From Emydura subglobosa (taxonomy: Eukaryota > Chordata > Testudines > Chelidae): a stretch of 64,000 nt of DNA. Positions 1-10,910 of this stretch are shown in pieces. Position 1 is the stretch's first letter. Each line of letters starts with the position of its first letter. The notes under the pieces were generated by a model that had not been told where the DNA came from, ran no database searches, and saw only the letters and a program-made list of their open reading frames with translations. The position numbers and the translations under genes are program-made. The stretch lies in the NCBI GenBank assembly GCA_007922225.1, contig ML680086.1, forward strand, positions 7,939,472 through 8,003,471, given 5' to 3'.

Positions 1-810
1 ATTGCTGCTGAGAAAACAGAAAGTCAAGGAAATTCTTCTTGTTGCAGCTGCAATCTGCAAAGGGAAAAGAATGGAGGAGTAAAAGTTCTCCCTTACCATT
101 GGGGTTCTCTGGCTGTGGCGGAAGAGGGGTGGGTCTTCTGCACAGGAGGAAGGCAGAATATAGGGAGACCATGCAAGGAACATCATCATCCATATGTGTT
201 CCCCAACATAGATCCCTGGACTCTAATGAGCAGAGTGATTAGGGAAGGGGTGTGGTAGCACCAATACACCCATGACTATTGTGGTGATTGAGGACTGTGT
301 TGGAATTGCAAGCTATCATTTCAAGAGCTGGTGAGGAGGGGTTTCCTGGTCCCGCTAGTGGGCTCTATAGGGAACTGTGGGATGACTGAGTAATTTGCAA
401 CAGCCAACCTAGAGTAAGGTGGGATGAGTTGTGGCTTTCTGTTTTAGGGAGCAGTCTGCTTTGTCTCTCCCAGGTTTGAGTTCTTGTATGTTAGCATTCT
501 GAATTCTAAGACATAAAGTAGTGTTACATTTCTACCTTCCAGCAAAAGTACTTGGTGTTTTTATTTAACTTCTCTGCATGCAGTGAACATAACAGCTATG
601 CGGATCTACCAACCATCTCCCAAATGTGGATAAGAGGGTCAGAATAACAGCCACAAACTTTGCTGCAGACCCTCAGGTTGCAGTAGCTACCCTAGACCAT
701 CTCTGCTACCACCCCACAGCCTGGGGATGATTCTTTTCCCCCTACACCATCCCCTGAGGCCTCCTGAACATGCGTGGGCTGTGCACTGAGACAAGTCCAG
801 AAGTCATATA
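1..810. other. unique-looking non-coding sequence
   Basis: No repeat family, RNA gene or credible exon was recognised here. Open frames are short (at most 67 codons) and show no family motif. Composition is ordinary for the window. Confidence 0.5.
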
Positions 811-882
811 GGATGAAATGCTGGCCCCACTGAAGTCAAGGAAGTTTTGCCACAGGTTTCAAGAGGGCCAGGATTTCACCCC
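811..882. repeat. short palindromic repeat, family A (copy 1)
   Basis: The left arm contains CTGGCCCCACTGAAGTCAAG and the right arm contains GGGCCAGGATTTCACC, which pair imperfectly around a loop near 848-860. The same hairpin recurs at about 31300-31370 and 49861-49933. The arms meet around a core related to TTGACTTCAATGG. It is probably a very short MITE-like or hairpin element; I cannot name the family. Confidence 0.55.
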
Positions 883-1287
883 TAAAATCAGAACTTTGTT
901 TAAAAAACCCTCTTACTGTTAGACATGTAACAAGTGTGAAAATATCACCAGTCCCAGGTGCTGAGGATGTTGCCTCAGGACATGTATGTGGTATCCAGTT
1001 TCCATATGTTCTCCCCCTCTTCAGCAGAGGCAAAGCTCATTAATTAGTCATCATCCACCCAGGGCTCTCTGTTAGTCCACCCATGCAACAGCACTGATGG
1101 CACCTTTTCAGGAGGTGTGTTCGCAATAGACAAGGGCTTTAATAGCAGCCATTGAGAAGAAAATAGTTAAGAAATGTGTTGCCCAAATGAAAAGGCCAGC
1201 AACTGAACACGAAAGCCATCTCATGCCAGCACTTAGCTTCCTTCCCATCCTGTATAATAGGATTTCAGTAGCAGTTACCTTGGAAAG

Positions 1288-1406
1288 AAAATGAGCCTGA
1301 TTTACTCCTCATTCACTCAGTTTTACACTACTATAACTACATTGTTTTCAGTGGCCTGGCTCCTAATTTACACCAGCATGTGTGGGAGGAGAATCAGGCC
1401 CGATGT
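1288..1406. repeat. short palindromic repeat, family B (ATTTACAC type)
   Basis: The stretch starts CCTGATTTACTCC and ends GGAGGAGAATCAGG, which are rough inverted copies. Inside are TTTACACTACTATAAC and AATTTACACCAGC. A related piece lies at 37385-37456. Similar sequences are common in reptile and bird DNA as interspersed hairpins (recalled, not searched). The frame at 1291-1527 passes through it and is not taken as a gene. Confidence 0.45.
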
Positions 1407-2730
1407 TTCCTTCCGCCTCCCTCCCCATTCCACCTGTTGTCACTGTTTAAACTATTTTTTGGATTTTGCAAACATTTCCATTCAGTGTGTGTCACCGGCT
1501 TTTCTCTTTATATTAACAACTTCATAATTTCAGAATCCGTCACAATCAGTGCTGAAAGCGCATAGCTGGGAGTAATGAAATAATTTGAAGAGCCGTGCTG
1601 CAACACAGAGACAGCCTGCATTTCTCTTAGCAGACGCAGAGTGAATAATATTTAGGGATGTGTGTTTATAAATCAGTGCACCCTTTAATTAAGCAAAACA
1701 TTTTACTAAAAAAGAATTAATTAGCAATTCATTGCACAAGGCCGGGCTTATCACACTGCTTGTACATGATAACACACAATTGCTTGTGTCTCTTTAGAGC
1801 TAATTATCAGCAACTTGTTTTATTTTTATTTCAAAGCGCCTTGCAAAGTGACAAGACAAAGATCTACATTTAGCAATGCTGTGTTGGTGACTTTTTTTTT
1901 CCTTTGTGGGGATGTCTCTCTTTCAAGATTATGCAGTTTGCCATTAGCAGGGTCTGGGAAGAAAGAATGCTTGTGTAGCCACTGCATGAAAATGAGTGGA
2001 GATACAGGCTCTTAGGCCTGATCCACAGCCCATTGAAATCAATGTTGCGGAGATTCTATAAGGAGGGTAGCAGTACACATGGAGACTCTTGTGGCCCAGC
2101 ACTGGCATCATTTTGACTGGGGACAGGAGGGCTCTGCTCCCTCCTAGCCACTGCATAGATACAAACTGAGGAACAGGTGAAATGAGGGCAGGCCCATCCC
2201 CAGCTCTACAGCCCTACATAAACCAGCCAGTAGAGTTGGCCAAGTGCTGTGGGAGATCATGCTAGATCATCTCCATGGCAATGAGGCTGCCAGGCCCCGC
2301 CCCCGGGACAAGTCTGGCTGAGTCCAGGGAGTGTTTCTGTAGAGCTGCCCGTCTGCATCCACTCAATTTGCTTGAGGGTGCCAATGCTGCAATCTAGCCG
2401 GAGGCCACGCTGGAGTAAAACTGGATCTGACAAGCTGGGATCTGTGCTCTGAAGAATCCCATGCAAATTTCTAGCTGCTACTTTGCAGAATTGGGGCCTT
2501 CCCTTTTTGTTCAGCTGGGCCACATTTACTCTTAACCAACTCTGAGAAGAGCTCCTTCCCCCATGAACCATCTTCTCATACGTAGTGTGGGTGCCAAGGT
2601 GCATGCGGCATTCACCCCTCGACAAGGATTGTATTTCCACAGTTATCTAACCTAATCTATTACCTCATGAAAGGAGCAGGTAGGTGGTCTAAAGTCAGGT
2701 CCCAGTGGACAAGGTCTAACTCCTTAAACC
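1407..2730. other. non-coding sequence; possible conserved element at 1545-1800
   Basis: The part from about 1545 to 1800 is AT-rich and contains several homeodomain-type TAATTA or TTAATTAG sites, and no recognised repeat. That resembles vertebrate conserved non-coding elements, but this is inference. At about 2018-2045 there is half of a palindromic repeat (CCCATTGAAATCAATG). The frame at 2257-2640 on the minus strand (127 codons) shows no family signature. Confidence 0.35.
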
Positions 2731-3183
2731 ATCATAGCATCATAGAAGATTAGGGTTGGAAGGGATTGCCGGAGGTCATCTGGTCTAACCCCTTGTTCAA
2801 AGCAGAACCAACCCCAACTAAATCATGCCAGCCAGGGTCTTTGTCAAGTCACACCTTAAAAATTTCTAAGGATAGAGATTCCACCACCTCGCTAGGTAAC
2901 CCATTCCAGTGCTTCACAACCCTCCTAGTGAAAAACTCTTTCTTAATATCTAACCTAGACCTTCCCCACTGCAACTTGAGATAATTTCTCCTTGTTCTAT
3001 CATCTGCCACCACTGAGAACAGCCTAGCTCCATCATCCCTGGAACCCTCTTCAGGTAATTGAAGGCCGCTATCAAATTCCCCTTCACTCTTCTCTTCTGC
3101 AGAAGAAACAAGCCCAGTTCTCTCATAAGTCATTTGCTCCAGCCCTCTAATCATTTTCATTGCCCTCCGCTGGACTCTCTCAC
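2731..3183 (-). mobile_element. CR1 LINE, 3' end fragment
   Basis: The plus strand begins with ATCATAGCATCATAGAAG, the reverse complement of the CR1 3' tail made of short ATTCTATG-like repeats. The minus strand reads through the C-terminal end of CR1 ORF2, with motifs such as GLEQMTYE, EKSEGEFDSGLQLPEEGS and VVKHWNGLP in one frame between about 2849 and 3180. The first of these normally follows reverse transcriptase in CR1. The element is strongly 5' truncated, as is usual for CR1, and retains only the last part of ORF2 and the short 3' UTR. Frame changes near the 5' end show it is dead. Family assignment is firm. Confidence 0.93.
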
Positions 3184-3660
3184 CATGACTGTCATGAATT
3201 AACACCCTTGTTGGCCACCTCTGCAAAGAGGTGAAAGCTTGGGGGCAAGACATGATTTAATGGTGCTACCTGTATTAAGCTAGCTAATATATTTTAATAA
3301 CTGGGTCCAACCATATTGGGAACTTTGGCTGCAACTGGAATGTGCTTCTGTCCTTCGATCTAGCAAAGCAAAGATGCATGGGCATAACTTTAAACACAGG
3401 CTAACTGCTTTGGTGTATTAGGCCCACCATGCATAAATAAGGGAATCTAGAAAAAAAACACTTCTCAACTTAGTTTTGAAGAACAGAGGTCTAAAGCATA
3501 ATCTAATTAAGTTTAGAACTAACGTGATAACATGTTATGAGAACAAGAATAGAATAATTAACTTAAACTGAGCAAACATTGGAAGAGTGAAAATTGTTGG
3601 ATAAGGTAGTGAAAAAAAGAAAAGAAGGAAAAGAGGCAGGAAGGAAGAGAGAGAGGGAAG
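3184..3660. other. unique-looking non-coding sequence
   Basis: AT-rich sequence with a purine-rich run (GAAAAAAAGAAAAGAAGGAA) near 3610-3660. Nothing else recognised. Confidence 0.5.
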
Positions 3661-3664
3661 GTCC

Positions 3665-3902
3665 AGCGGGAGTTTTGGCACTAACCTGAGATGTGGGAGA
3701 CTGGCAATCAGTTTCCTGCTCTGCTACAGACTTCTTGTATGACCTTGGGCAAGTCATGTAGCCTCTCTGTGCCTCACTTCCCCCATCTGTACAATAGGGA
3801 TAATTATAGTGTCCTCCTTCACACAGATGTTGTGAGGACAAATACATTCAAGATTGTGAGGTGGTCAGATGCTATGGTAATAAGGGCCATATAAATAATA
3901 TA
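3665..3902 (+). repeat. MIR/CORE-type SINE
   Basis: The order is typical of MIR: a CAGTTTCCTGCTCTGCTACA stretch, then GACCTTGGGCAAGTCATG, then CTCTGTGCCTCACTTCCCC and a CATCTGTACAATAGGGATAA block, followed by an L2-like tail. The tRNA-like head is mostly lost. Other copies lie at 5790-5960 and 51022-51185 in the same orientation and at 9282-9500 in the opposite one. Confidence 0.8.
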
Positions 3903-5267
3903 GACAGAAGAGACCAGATGGATAAGGGTGTTTTCCCAGTCTCTTACTTGAAACTCTCTTCTAATGGACATGGCCAGAGATATAGGAGAAGGGACATCCT
4001 CCTCTTCTTTGACTGTTGGTAAAACGCATGGAGATGTTACTTTCTCCCTTAGAAACATAGAAGAGATGGTTATTTTAGCTCGGGGTGCGTGGTATACATG
4101 ACACGAATATTTATGTCTCATGGACATGCACCAAAAGAAGAGTTTAAACACACCATGATGACATTAGAGGCAGGACTATGAGGAATGTCATTCTGATGCA
4201 CATGGCCTTCCATTTGCTTCCTTGGCTAAACAGCAGTTTAGCAAGTTTGTCATTCATAAGGCTTTTATATTATTCCACTATGGCCCACTAGGAGCTCATT
4301 GGAGGTTTGTTGATGCCTGGAATTGCGCATTAGTCTTTAATGAGGTTGTGTTCATATTTTCTTTGTCAGAGGGGTCTTGGGAATTCTATGCTGTAGAACA
4401 TATTTTCATTTAAAAATTGTATCTGGCCACTAAAATGTCACTGATCTGGTAATAGGTACAGATTAGCAAGTGCAGGCCATGAGGTCCACAGCAGCTAATG
4501 CACAGCAATTATCTGGGTGAAAAAAGAGGCACTTCAAGTTAAAAATCAGCAGAGATACTGTACATGGTGAAAAGATCATATGGAAGCAGGTGGTATCCAA
4601 GGAAAGATGCCTGACTCAGTGTGCTAGAATGCTCTGGGACATCACAGGAAACAAATATGGCCAGAGGCAAAGATCATATGTTTGCTGCTTCAGTCAAGTG
4701 TTTTGAACAAACAAGTGGGTGGCCATGATGAACTTTCAAATTTGGGGATGAAAATTTGAAAAATATCACTTGTAAGAGTCTTTTATACCTTAAGGGAGGC
4801 CTACGCACCTCTATAAGCAATAGACATTCCTTAGTGCAATTTCATACACATAATAAGTCCACATTTCCATTATGTAGGTAGCTATATGGTAGAAGTCCTA
4901 GTGGTAAGTTCTTTCTCTTTAGTCTAATCAGTTACACATTATTTATATATTAAAGTCTAATTATCGACTAGCCATCAGGTCCAGCATCTGGCTTTCCAGA
5001 GCTTAAATCAATAAGGCACCTAGAGCATCATGTTGGCACAGACTATTTAATTGTTAGGTCTACAAATACTTCACCAACAATTCTGGTATGACCATCAACA
5101 GATGCAGGTCTTTGTTCTTATCTTATTTGATGGTTTGTGTCTTTAATCTACTTTAGCGGTGACGGAGAATGAGAATATCAAAATCTAACTCACCCACCTT
5201 TGAAGCATGCTACTAAACAGTAGCAGGAACTGAGCACTCAAATCTTAATCCTGAGATTGTTATACAA
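3903..5267. other. unique-looking AT-rich non-coding sequence
   Basis: No repeat family or exon was recognised. Frames at 3819-4151 (-) and 4222-4413 (+) are short and lack motifs. Confidence 0.5.
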
Positions 5268-5480
5268 GAAAATGGCCAGATAGAACCACTGTGATCATCT
5301 AGTCTACCTCCTGTATAACACAGGCCAGAGAACTTCCTCACAATAATTCCTAGAGCAGATCTTTTAGAAACAAACATCCTTTCTTGATTTAAAAATCATC
5401 CATGATGGAGAATCCTCCAGAAACCTTGTTAAGTTGTTCCATTGGTTAGTTACCCTCCCTGTCAAAAATGAAAGGTTAAT
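5268..5480 (-). mobile_element. CR1 LINE, 3' end (second subfamily)
   Basis: The plus strand reads GTGATCATCTAGTCTACCTC, then CTGTATAACACAGGCCAGAG and AATTCCTAGAGCAGATC. This is the reverse complement of a CR1 3' UTR common in turtles, different from the subfamily at 2731-3183. It includes the last ORF2 codons at its right end (the 'AATTTACCAAGGG' region in antisense). It is a short 5'-truncated copy. Confidence 0.85.
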
Positions 5481-5789
5481 TTGTTGGCAAGAATTTTTGA
5501 GCCCCATACAACATACCCCTATTTATATTAATAGTTCTTACTCATGGCCTGCACATGTAAGTAAGATTTTTAGGTTAGGGCTCCTACTTTACATTAAATT
5601 CTCTCAAAGGAAATCCATCTACATTGTTGTGGCAAGCTACAGGTTTCTATTGAAAGAAGCTACCAACATTCAGGGTGTAAAATCATTACTTCACAACATG
5701 TGCAATGTAAATGTGAAAACAAAGGAAAAAGAGGTAGGAAGCATATGGAGGAAGAAAGGACTAGAGTCCTGGGGAGCATGGACTAGACA

Positions 5790-5962
5790 CAGGATAATGT
5801 AGGACTAGGAAGCAGAAGCTCTTGTGTTCTACTGTTGACTCACTGCATGACCTCTGGCAAATCACTTACCCTTTCTGATTCTGTTCCCACAATCTGTAAA
5901 AAAGGGAATAATAAGACTTAAACCTCCCTCCTGGGGTGTGAGAGTGCAAGAAAGTGCGCAGG
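5790..5962 (+). repeat. MIR/CORE-type SINE
   Basis: Contains GACTCACTGCATGACCTCTG, CAAATCACTTACCCTTTCTG and ATCTGTAAAAAAGGGAATAA in MIR order. A degenerate head (AGGACTAGGAAGCAGAAGCT) precedes it. Confidence 0.75.
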
Positions 5963-6449
5963 AATGATGGATGAACAAGTTTTGCTCTGACCCAAACTGG
6001 TGTCAGCATAGGGTCTCTCTGCTGGGGTTGATGATGTTACTCCAGATTCACATTGGTGTAAGGGAGATCTGCATTTCACCCAGCTGTCTCTGTGCTGGGC
6101 TAGACTGTGCCAATGTGAGCAAGGAGATGCAATGTGCAGGGAAGCCCCGAAGCTGGTTGTGCCTGAGAGAGGCACATTCCCTCCCCAAGACACATGGAGT
6201 GCAGGGGCATGTGGAGACCAGATCATCCTCTACGAGGTTACAGCTTGTTTCCCCTAGTGAGCCTGGCCTACTTTGTAGGGCAATGCGTGCAGAGTGGTAA
6301 GGCATGGCTTTGTCCCCAACAACCCCTGAGGTGCATGGAGAGAGCAGTTCATATACTCCCCACTAGCTCAGGGACTCTGTTTGTGCATCCCTGTCATGAG
6401 GCACCTTACTCACCATTAGGGGTGCATCCTTGTGGCCATGTGTGGGGAT
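5963..6449. other. non-coding sequence, GC-richer
   Basis: Overlapping short frames exist on both strands (for example 5971-6300 plus and 5918-6226 minus), which is typical of non-coding GC-richer DNA. No family signature was seen. Confidence 0.45.
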
Positions 6450-6789
6450 TAGCTTCACTCAGGCCTGATGCCCCCTTCCGCTGTGTGCTGAACACCTTGC
6501 TGCCTCTCTCTCACTCCCAGAATTAAACATATTCCCTTAACCCTGTAGCCTCAAACATACATTCTTATTCCCAGTGAGCGACTGCAACCTACTTCCCTGC
6601 AGCCTCTTTCTGTTGTCAGCTTCCTGGCTTTATCTTAGCTCTGTTGGTTGTTTCTCAGCTAGGTGCCTTCATCATTCAGGGGTTACTTAGGCAACCTAAT
6701 TCCTCTCAGCTGTAGCCTAGCTGGTTAATTGGCCCCTTCTCAGCCTCATTAACCTATTCCAGGCTGGTGTGGGGTGAACCCCCATCACA
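6450..6789 (-). mobile_element. possible gypsy-type LTR fragment
   Basis: Read on the minus strand, the sequence opens with TGATGGGGGTTCACCCC at about 6787, followed by CAGCCTGGAATAGGTTAATG and AGGGGCCAATTAACCAGCTAG. This resembles LTR starts of turtle gypsy elements as I remember them. The first eight bases also match the LTR start at 44461. The 3' end is not defined and no internal region is attached, so a solo or broken LTR is likely. The assignment is tentative. Confidence 0.4.
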
Positions 6790-8983
6790 GTGCCCTCTGC
6801 ACTATCCCCCATGTAAGGGTCAGTCACAACCTGGCCTGGTTGCTAAGTGCTGCTGCAATGTGTTCTGTATATGAAATCTTTGTATTTTAGGCTGGGTTAC
6901 ATGATTTTAAACAAACAAAGAAAGCAAACATTTTACAGTAGCACAATAGGCAGCTAGTGAATTTATATCCCAGGTCTCTGGGCGTTCACTGCCACCTCGA
7001 CTCCTTCCTTGCTGCAGTCTGCCTCTGTATAGATCACAGGAAATGTATTACCACAAGCATATATTGTGACACTCTTGCAATATCATTCTCTGTAGCATAT
7101 TCCATACCATCTTCCTGCCAGTGGCTATTCTTCACACACGCAATACACCAATTCCCATAAAGGCATTCTAAGAAGAAACGGGATTGGAATGAAACAGCCA
7201 GGTGCAAGTTAAAAAGGGGAAAGAGGGGGTATGTGGTAGTTATAATGGACTTCAAAAGGAGGCAGGTTTCAAAGAATAGCAGTTCTATACCATGGGCAAA
7301 ATAGCACAAACAGCCTAACTGAGAGGCAGCTGATTGTACCTGGAATATTTATAAAAATTTATGTTAGCCTACGCATTGTCATTTTGTGCATGTTATTTAT
7401 CTAACCACTGCAAATTTCTCTCAAAACATAAACAATTGCAAGATGGATTTGGAGAGGACTTTTCTATTTTCTTTGTGCTTTTGTATTTTTTTTGCCAGAT
7501 AAGACAAATCATTGGCAATGTTACAGATTTCATTTTTTGAGAGAAATATAAGGTAAACCACATCACAAAATGAAAAAGAGACCATAGCTCCTACAGAAAT
7601 CCCCACGGTGCCTTCTTGGAGTGTGACGTTATTGGGGGAACCATACAATTGAAACCAGTGTCTTCTAATAGATTCTCCGATAAGAAATCCCCATTCCTGA
7701 GTTATCACACAATGTTTGGCAGCAAGGACAAGTGGAGGCCTCAGAACTTTTTTTTTTTTTTTTTTTTAACAAGAGGGCTGACGTGCTAAGAAGGAGAAAA
7801 TCTTAAAACATTTTTAAATAGCATAAAAGTTATATAATGAGGGCAGATGGAAAGTACATGTCTTGAGTGGAGAAAGAATGGTCAAGAGAATAAAATATCT
7901 ATGGAGGGTGAAATTCACTCTTGTGCAGAAGACCAGCATGAGGTTTATGAAGCACTTAAGTTCCACTTACTTGAATCCTATTTTGAGCACTTATGGACTT
8001 AAGCAGTGAATAGACTTTGTGTTGGTCCTTGGCCCAGGGATGAATTTAATTGGAATGCTTAGTGCAAGAAGGAGATGATTAGTATTTGCAGTCATATCAA
8101 CCACAAACATTGTGAGTCTGGCTCCAAAAAAATGGTGAGATTTTAAAAACAAACAAACAAAAACCCTACATTTTATTTTATTTGCTTTTCTCTGCAATCA
8201 CAAAGGCCAGAAATTTATTTTATTTTTAAATGAAAGTTAACTCTCACAAAATAACATGACTCCAAGAAGTGGGGATGCATATCTTGGGAAACCTGTGAGA
8301 GTTGGCAACATTGCATGATTTACCCAAGCTCATTATTCAAGCTTTATGCCAGTGAAGAGGTGCATGGGCTACTAAGGGAATAGTTCATGCCATTCTGTTC
8401 CAGGTGCTAGATGGGATGCCACTAGCAATGTGTCATTCATTTTCACTGGAAAATGTTGGTACTGGGTCATCATGATGATGACACTTGGATAAAAAGATGC
8501 AAGATTTTGTCTTGTTGAAATCCAGCTTCCTTTTTATTTCCATGGCAATACGGGAAAACTTTTGATCACTCGCTGAGACATTTTAATATGCATCAACAAA
8601 GCTTTTGCCAGGGTGACAGCTGACTGACAGCTATGTTAGTAAGCTTGATTTGAACCTTCTGCTTTTTTCTATTCCATCGCAAAGCATGCAGCAGGAAGTT
8701 TGGGGGGGAGGGGAAGAAATCCTACTTAAGGCAATTTAAGTGAAATGTCAGTAATTGAGAGAATATGTTTAATTCTCTCTAAATTGGCATCAGCATCTTT
8801 AACTGACTGCAAGGCAAGGAAGTCCAAATCCCTTCAGGCAGTGAGTTCAAAAATAATTCACTGCTACAGCACTTTGATGCCAAAAGTTCTTATTCGTAAG
8901 TATTTCTATTTATCTGTCTCTGTAACAGATCCCTTGGTCCCTTGTTCTTGCTCTCTGGGGTAGAAACAGTCTTTTTAGTACTC
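6790..8983. other. unique-looking AT-rich sequence with a poly-T run
   Basis: A T run lies at about 7748-7768. A minus-strand frame at 7421-7708 (95 codons) is discussed under findings. Otherwise no repeat or exon was recognised. Confidence 0.45.
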
Positions 8984-9065
8984 ATTTGTACAGCTCCTGA
9001 CATAATGGGGCCCTGATCCTTGTTCGGGGTCTTCAAGTTCAATACAAATAGTACAAATAATGATC
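8984..9065 (+). repeat. L2-like LINE 3' tail
   Basis: The order TTGTACAGCTCCTGACATAA, TGGGGCCCTGATCC, then ATACAAATAGTACAAATAAT matches the tail shared by L2 LINEs and MIR-type SINEs in amniotes. Short and 5' truncated. Confidence 0.65.
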
Positions 9066-9281
9066 TAACTCCAGTGGTTTGTAGAATGGATGTAGTTTCC
9101 TTTATCCCTCTTGGGCTTGGTGTAATTACAGAAAAGAATATTCTTGATCATCATGCCTCTGGCAATTACAAACAGTCTGCCCCTTTCTGGGGCAAGCTGC
9201 TGCTGAACAAGAAGGGGAGACACATTGTGATATTTCAGTATGTTAAAGAGACTGTAACAAACAAACAAATAGTGTTTCCCT

Positions 9282-9500
9282 GACACCTTTTATCCCAGGT
9301 GCTCAAAGCACTTTATAAACATTAAGTCTCACAAGACCCTCTGAGGTAGTTAAATGTCCTCATCCCCAATGTAGAGATAGGGAAACTGAGGCAGCAATGA
9401 GTGAAATGACTCTCTTAGAGTTACATGGCGGGTCAGCATTAAAGCCAGGAACAGCACCCAGGAGTCTTAGCCTTCTGTCTGCCAGCCTAACCAGTGGAAA
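9282..9500 (-). repeat. MIR/CORE-type SINE with L2-like tail
   Basis: On the plus strand it reads CTCAAAGCACTTTATAAAC, then CCTCATCCCCAATGTAGAG, then GGGAAACTGAGGCAGCAATG and AAAGCCAGGAACAGCACCC. That is the antisense of MIR, tail first and tRNA-like head last (CAGCCTAACCAGTGG near 9482-9497). Confidence 0.8.
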
Positions 9501-10139
9501 GCACTCCCTCAATACCAGGTGAACACCCTTAAAACTTTTGGACAGGCCAGGTGGCAGCAGAGCCAAAGGCACTGGTTAGTGTCCCTCATGTCCATGGAAC
9601 ACCGCCTCAGTCATGACAGTCATGGAAATACAATGGGAACAGGGGCTTTTGTTTGCAAAACCCCCTAAATGTCCTGAATTGGAGCAGTTTGAATAAGTCA
9701 ATAGGATGAGTTTCTTGTTCTCTGTCAGATGAAATAGCCAGCCAGAATACTCCTTGGCGACATCTTCATTGGTTTCTTCTGACAGACATCCCACTAATGG
9801 TTAACACACCAGGGTGTGTGTTCCAGTTTGCTCAACTGGAAGAAAGCCTCAACCCGTCCTCCCCATAACGTAGCAGCTCTGACAATGCTTGAAAGCTGGA
9901 CTGACATGTCCTTAACTCAGATACACATTCATGTCAGCTCTTGTAAAGTTTGCACACCGGGGACCTTTCTTTATGCAGATGATTCCTTATGGGCATGTAG
10001 CTTCTTGCCTGCAGACTCCTGCCAATACAAGGAGAATGTATTTTATTCACCAATTATGATTTCTTTCTTCTCCCTTTCTCATTGTTTTATTGCCACTGAA
10101 AATGTTCAGTAAATTCAATAGGCTAATTTAAAAAATAAG
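9501..10139. other. unique-looking non-coding sequence
   Basis: Nothing recognised. Confidence 0.5.
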
Positions 10140-10560
10140 ATGCAGCTGCATAATATGTGCATGCATATATACAGTTAATTGTACGCCCGGAACATGAACA
10201 TATGCATGCTCACATTCACAGGCATTTGGATGTATGCGTAGTTCCCTGTTTCTGCATATAAGTGAGCATATTTTATGGGCGCAATTTAGGTCTTGGTTTC
10301 TGAAAAGTCATGCTCTGAACTAGACTTTCAAATGAGATGGGTATGAAAATGCATGCACAATTGCCTAATTTGCATGCATACTTTCTCCAGTTTATGTGCA
10401 CAGATCAAGGAAGTACTTAGAAAAATAAGCCTCATTGTCCATTTGTGTTAGCAGCTATCTGACTTGCCTGTGCAATCACTCATGCAAACTAGGCACGCAG
10501 TTGCATTTGTATTTCGTATGTGCATGTATATGCCTGAATCTAGCATTCAAAGACTGTAGA
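10140..10560. repeat. ATGCAT/TGCATGCA-rich interspersed sequence
   Basis: Alternating purine-pyrimidine words recur: GTGCATGCATATATACA, CATATGCATGCTCACATTCA, AATGCATGCACAATTGCC and TTTGCATGCATAC. Two of these are inverted relative to each other around 10352-10378. This may be a decayed palindromic repeat. It also creates octamer-like ATTTGCAT sites by chance. Confidence 0.4.
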
Positions 10561-10618
10561 AGACATTGGGGCTGACACATGAGCATTTGTTCTGTAGGGA
10601 GTGCACATCCTACAGACA

Positions 10619-10910
10619 GGCCATGTCTAGCTTATAGGGACTATAGCAACGTAGCTACAGTGCCAGAGCTATGCTAGCATACCTCTGTAGTGAAGACACT
10701 GCCTACACCACTGGAAGGGGTTTTTCTGTCACTGTAGAAACACCACCTCCTGAGAGAAGGTAGCTGAGATGACAGAAGCATTCTTCTGTTGACCTAGCTG
10801 TGTCCACACCAGGCGTTAGGTTAGCATAGCTATGGCACTCAGAGGTGTGGATTGTTCACAACCCTGAGTGCTGTGGCAATATTAACTTACATTTTAAGTG
10901 TAGACAAAGT
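10619..10910. mobile_element. hAT-like MITE (GTCTACAC type)
   Basis: The left end GGCCATGTCTAG and the right end AGTGTAGACAAAGT are degenerate inverted copies of the GGCCTTGTCTACACT end of a MITE very common in reptile genomes. Internal inverted copies include GCTATGCTAGCATACC and TTAGCATAGCTATGGC. It has no coding capacity. Target-site duplications are not clear. Fragments of the same family lie at 16426-16500, 29425-29858 and 62698-62905. Confidence 0.7.

Noticed and set aside
2257..2640. 127-codon minus-strand frame
   Set aside because: No family signature; the GC-richer stretch gives open frames by chance.
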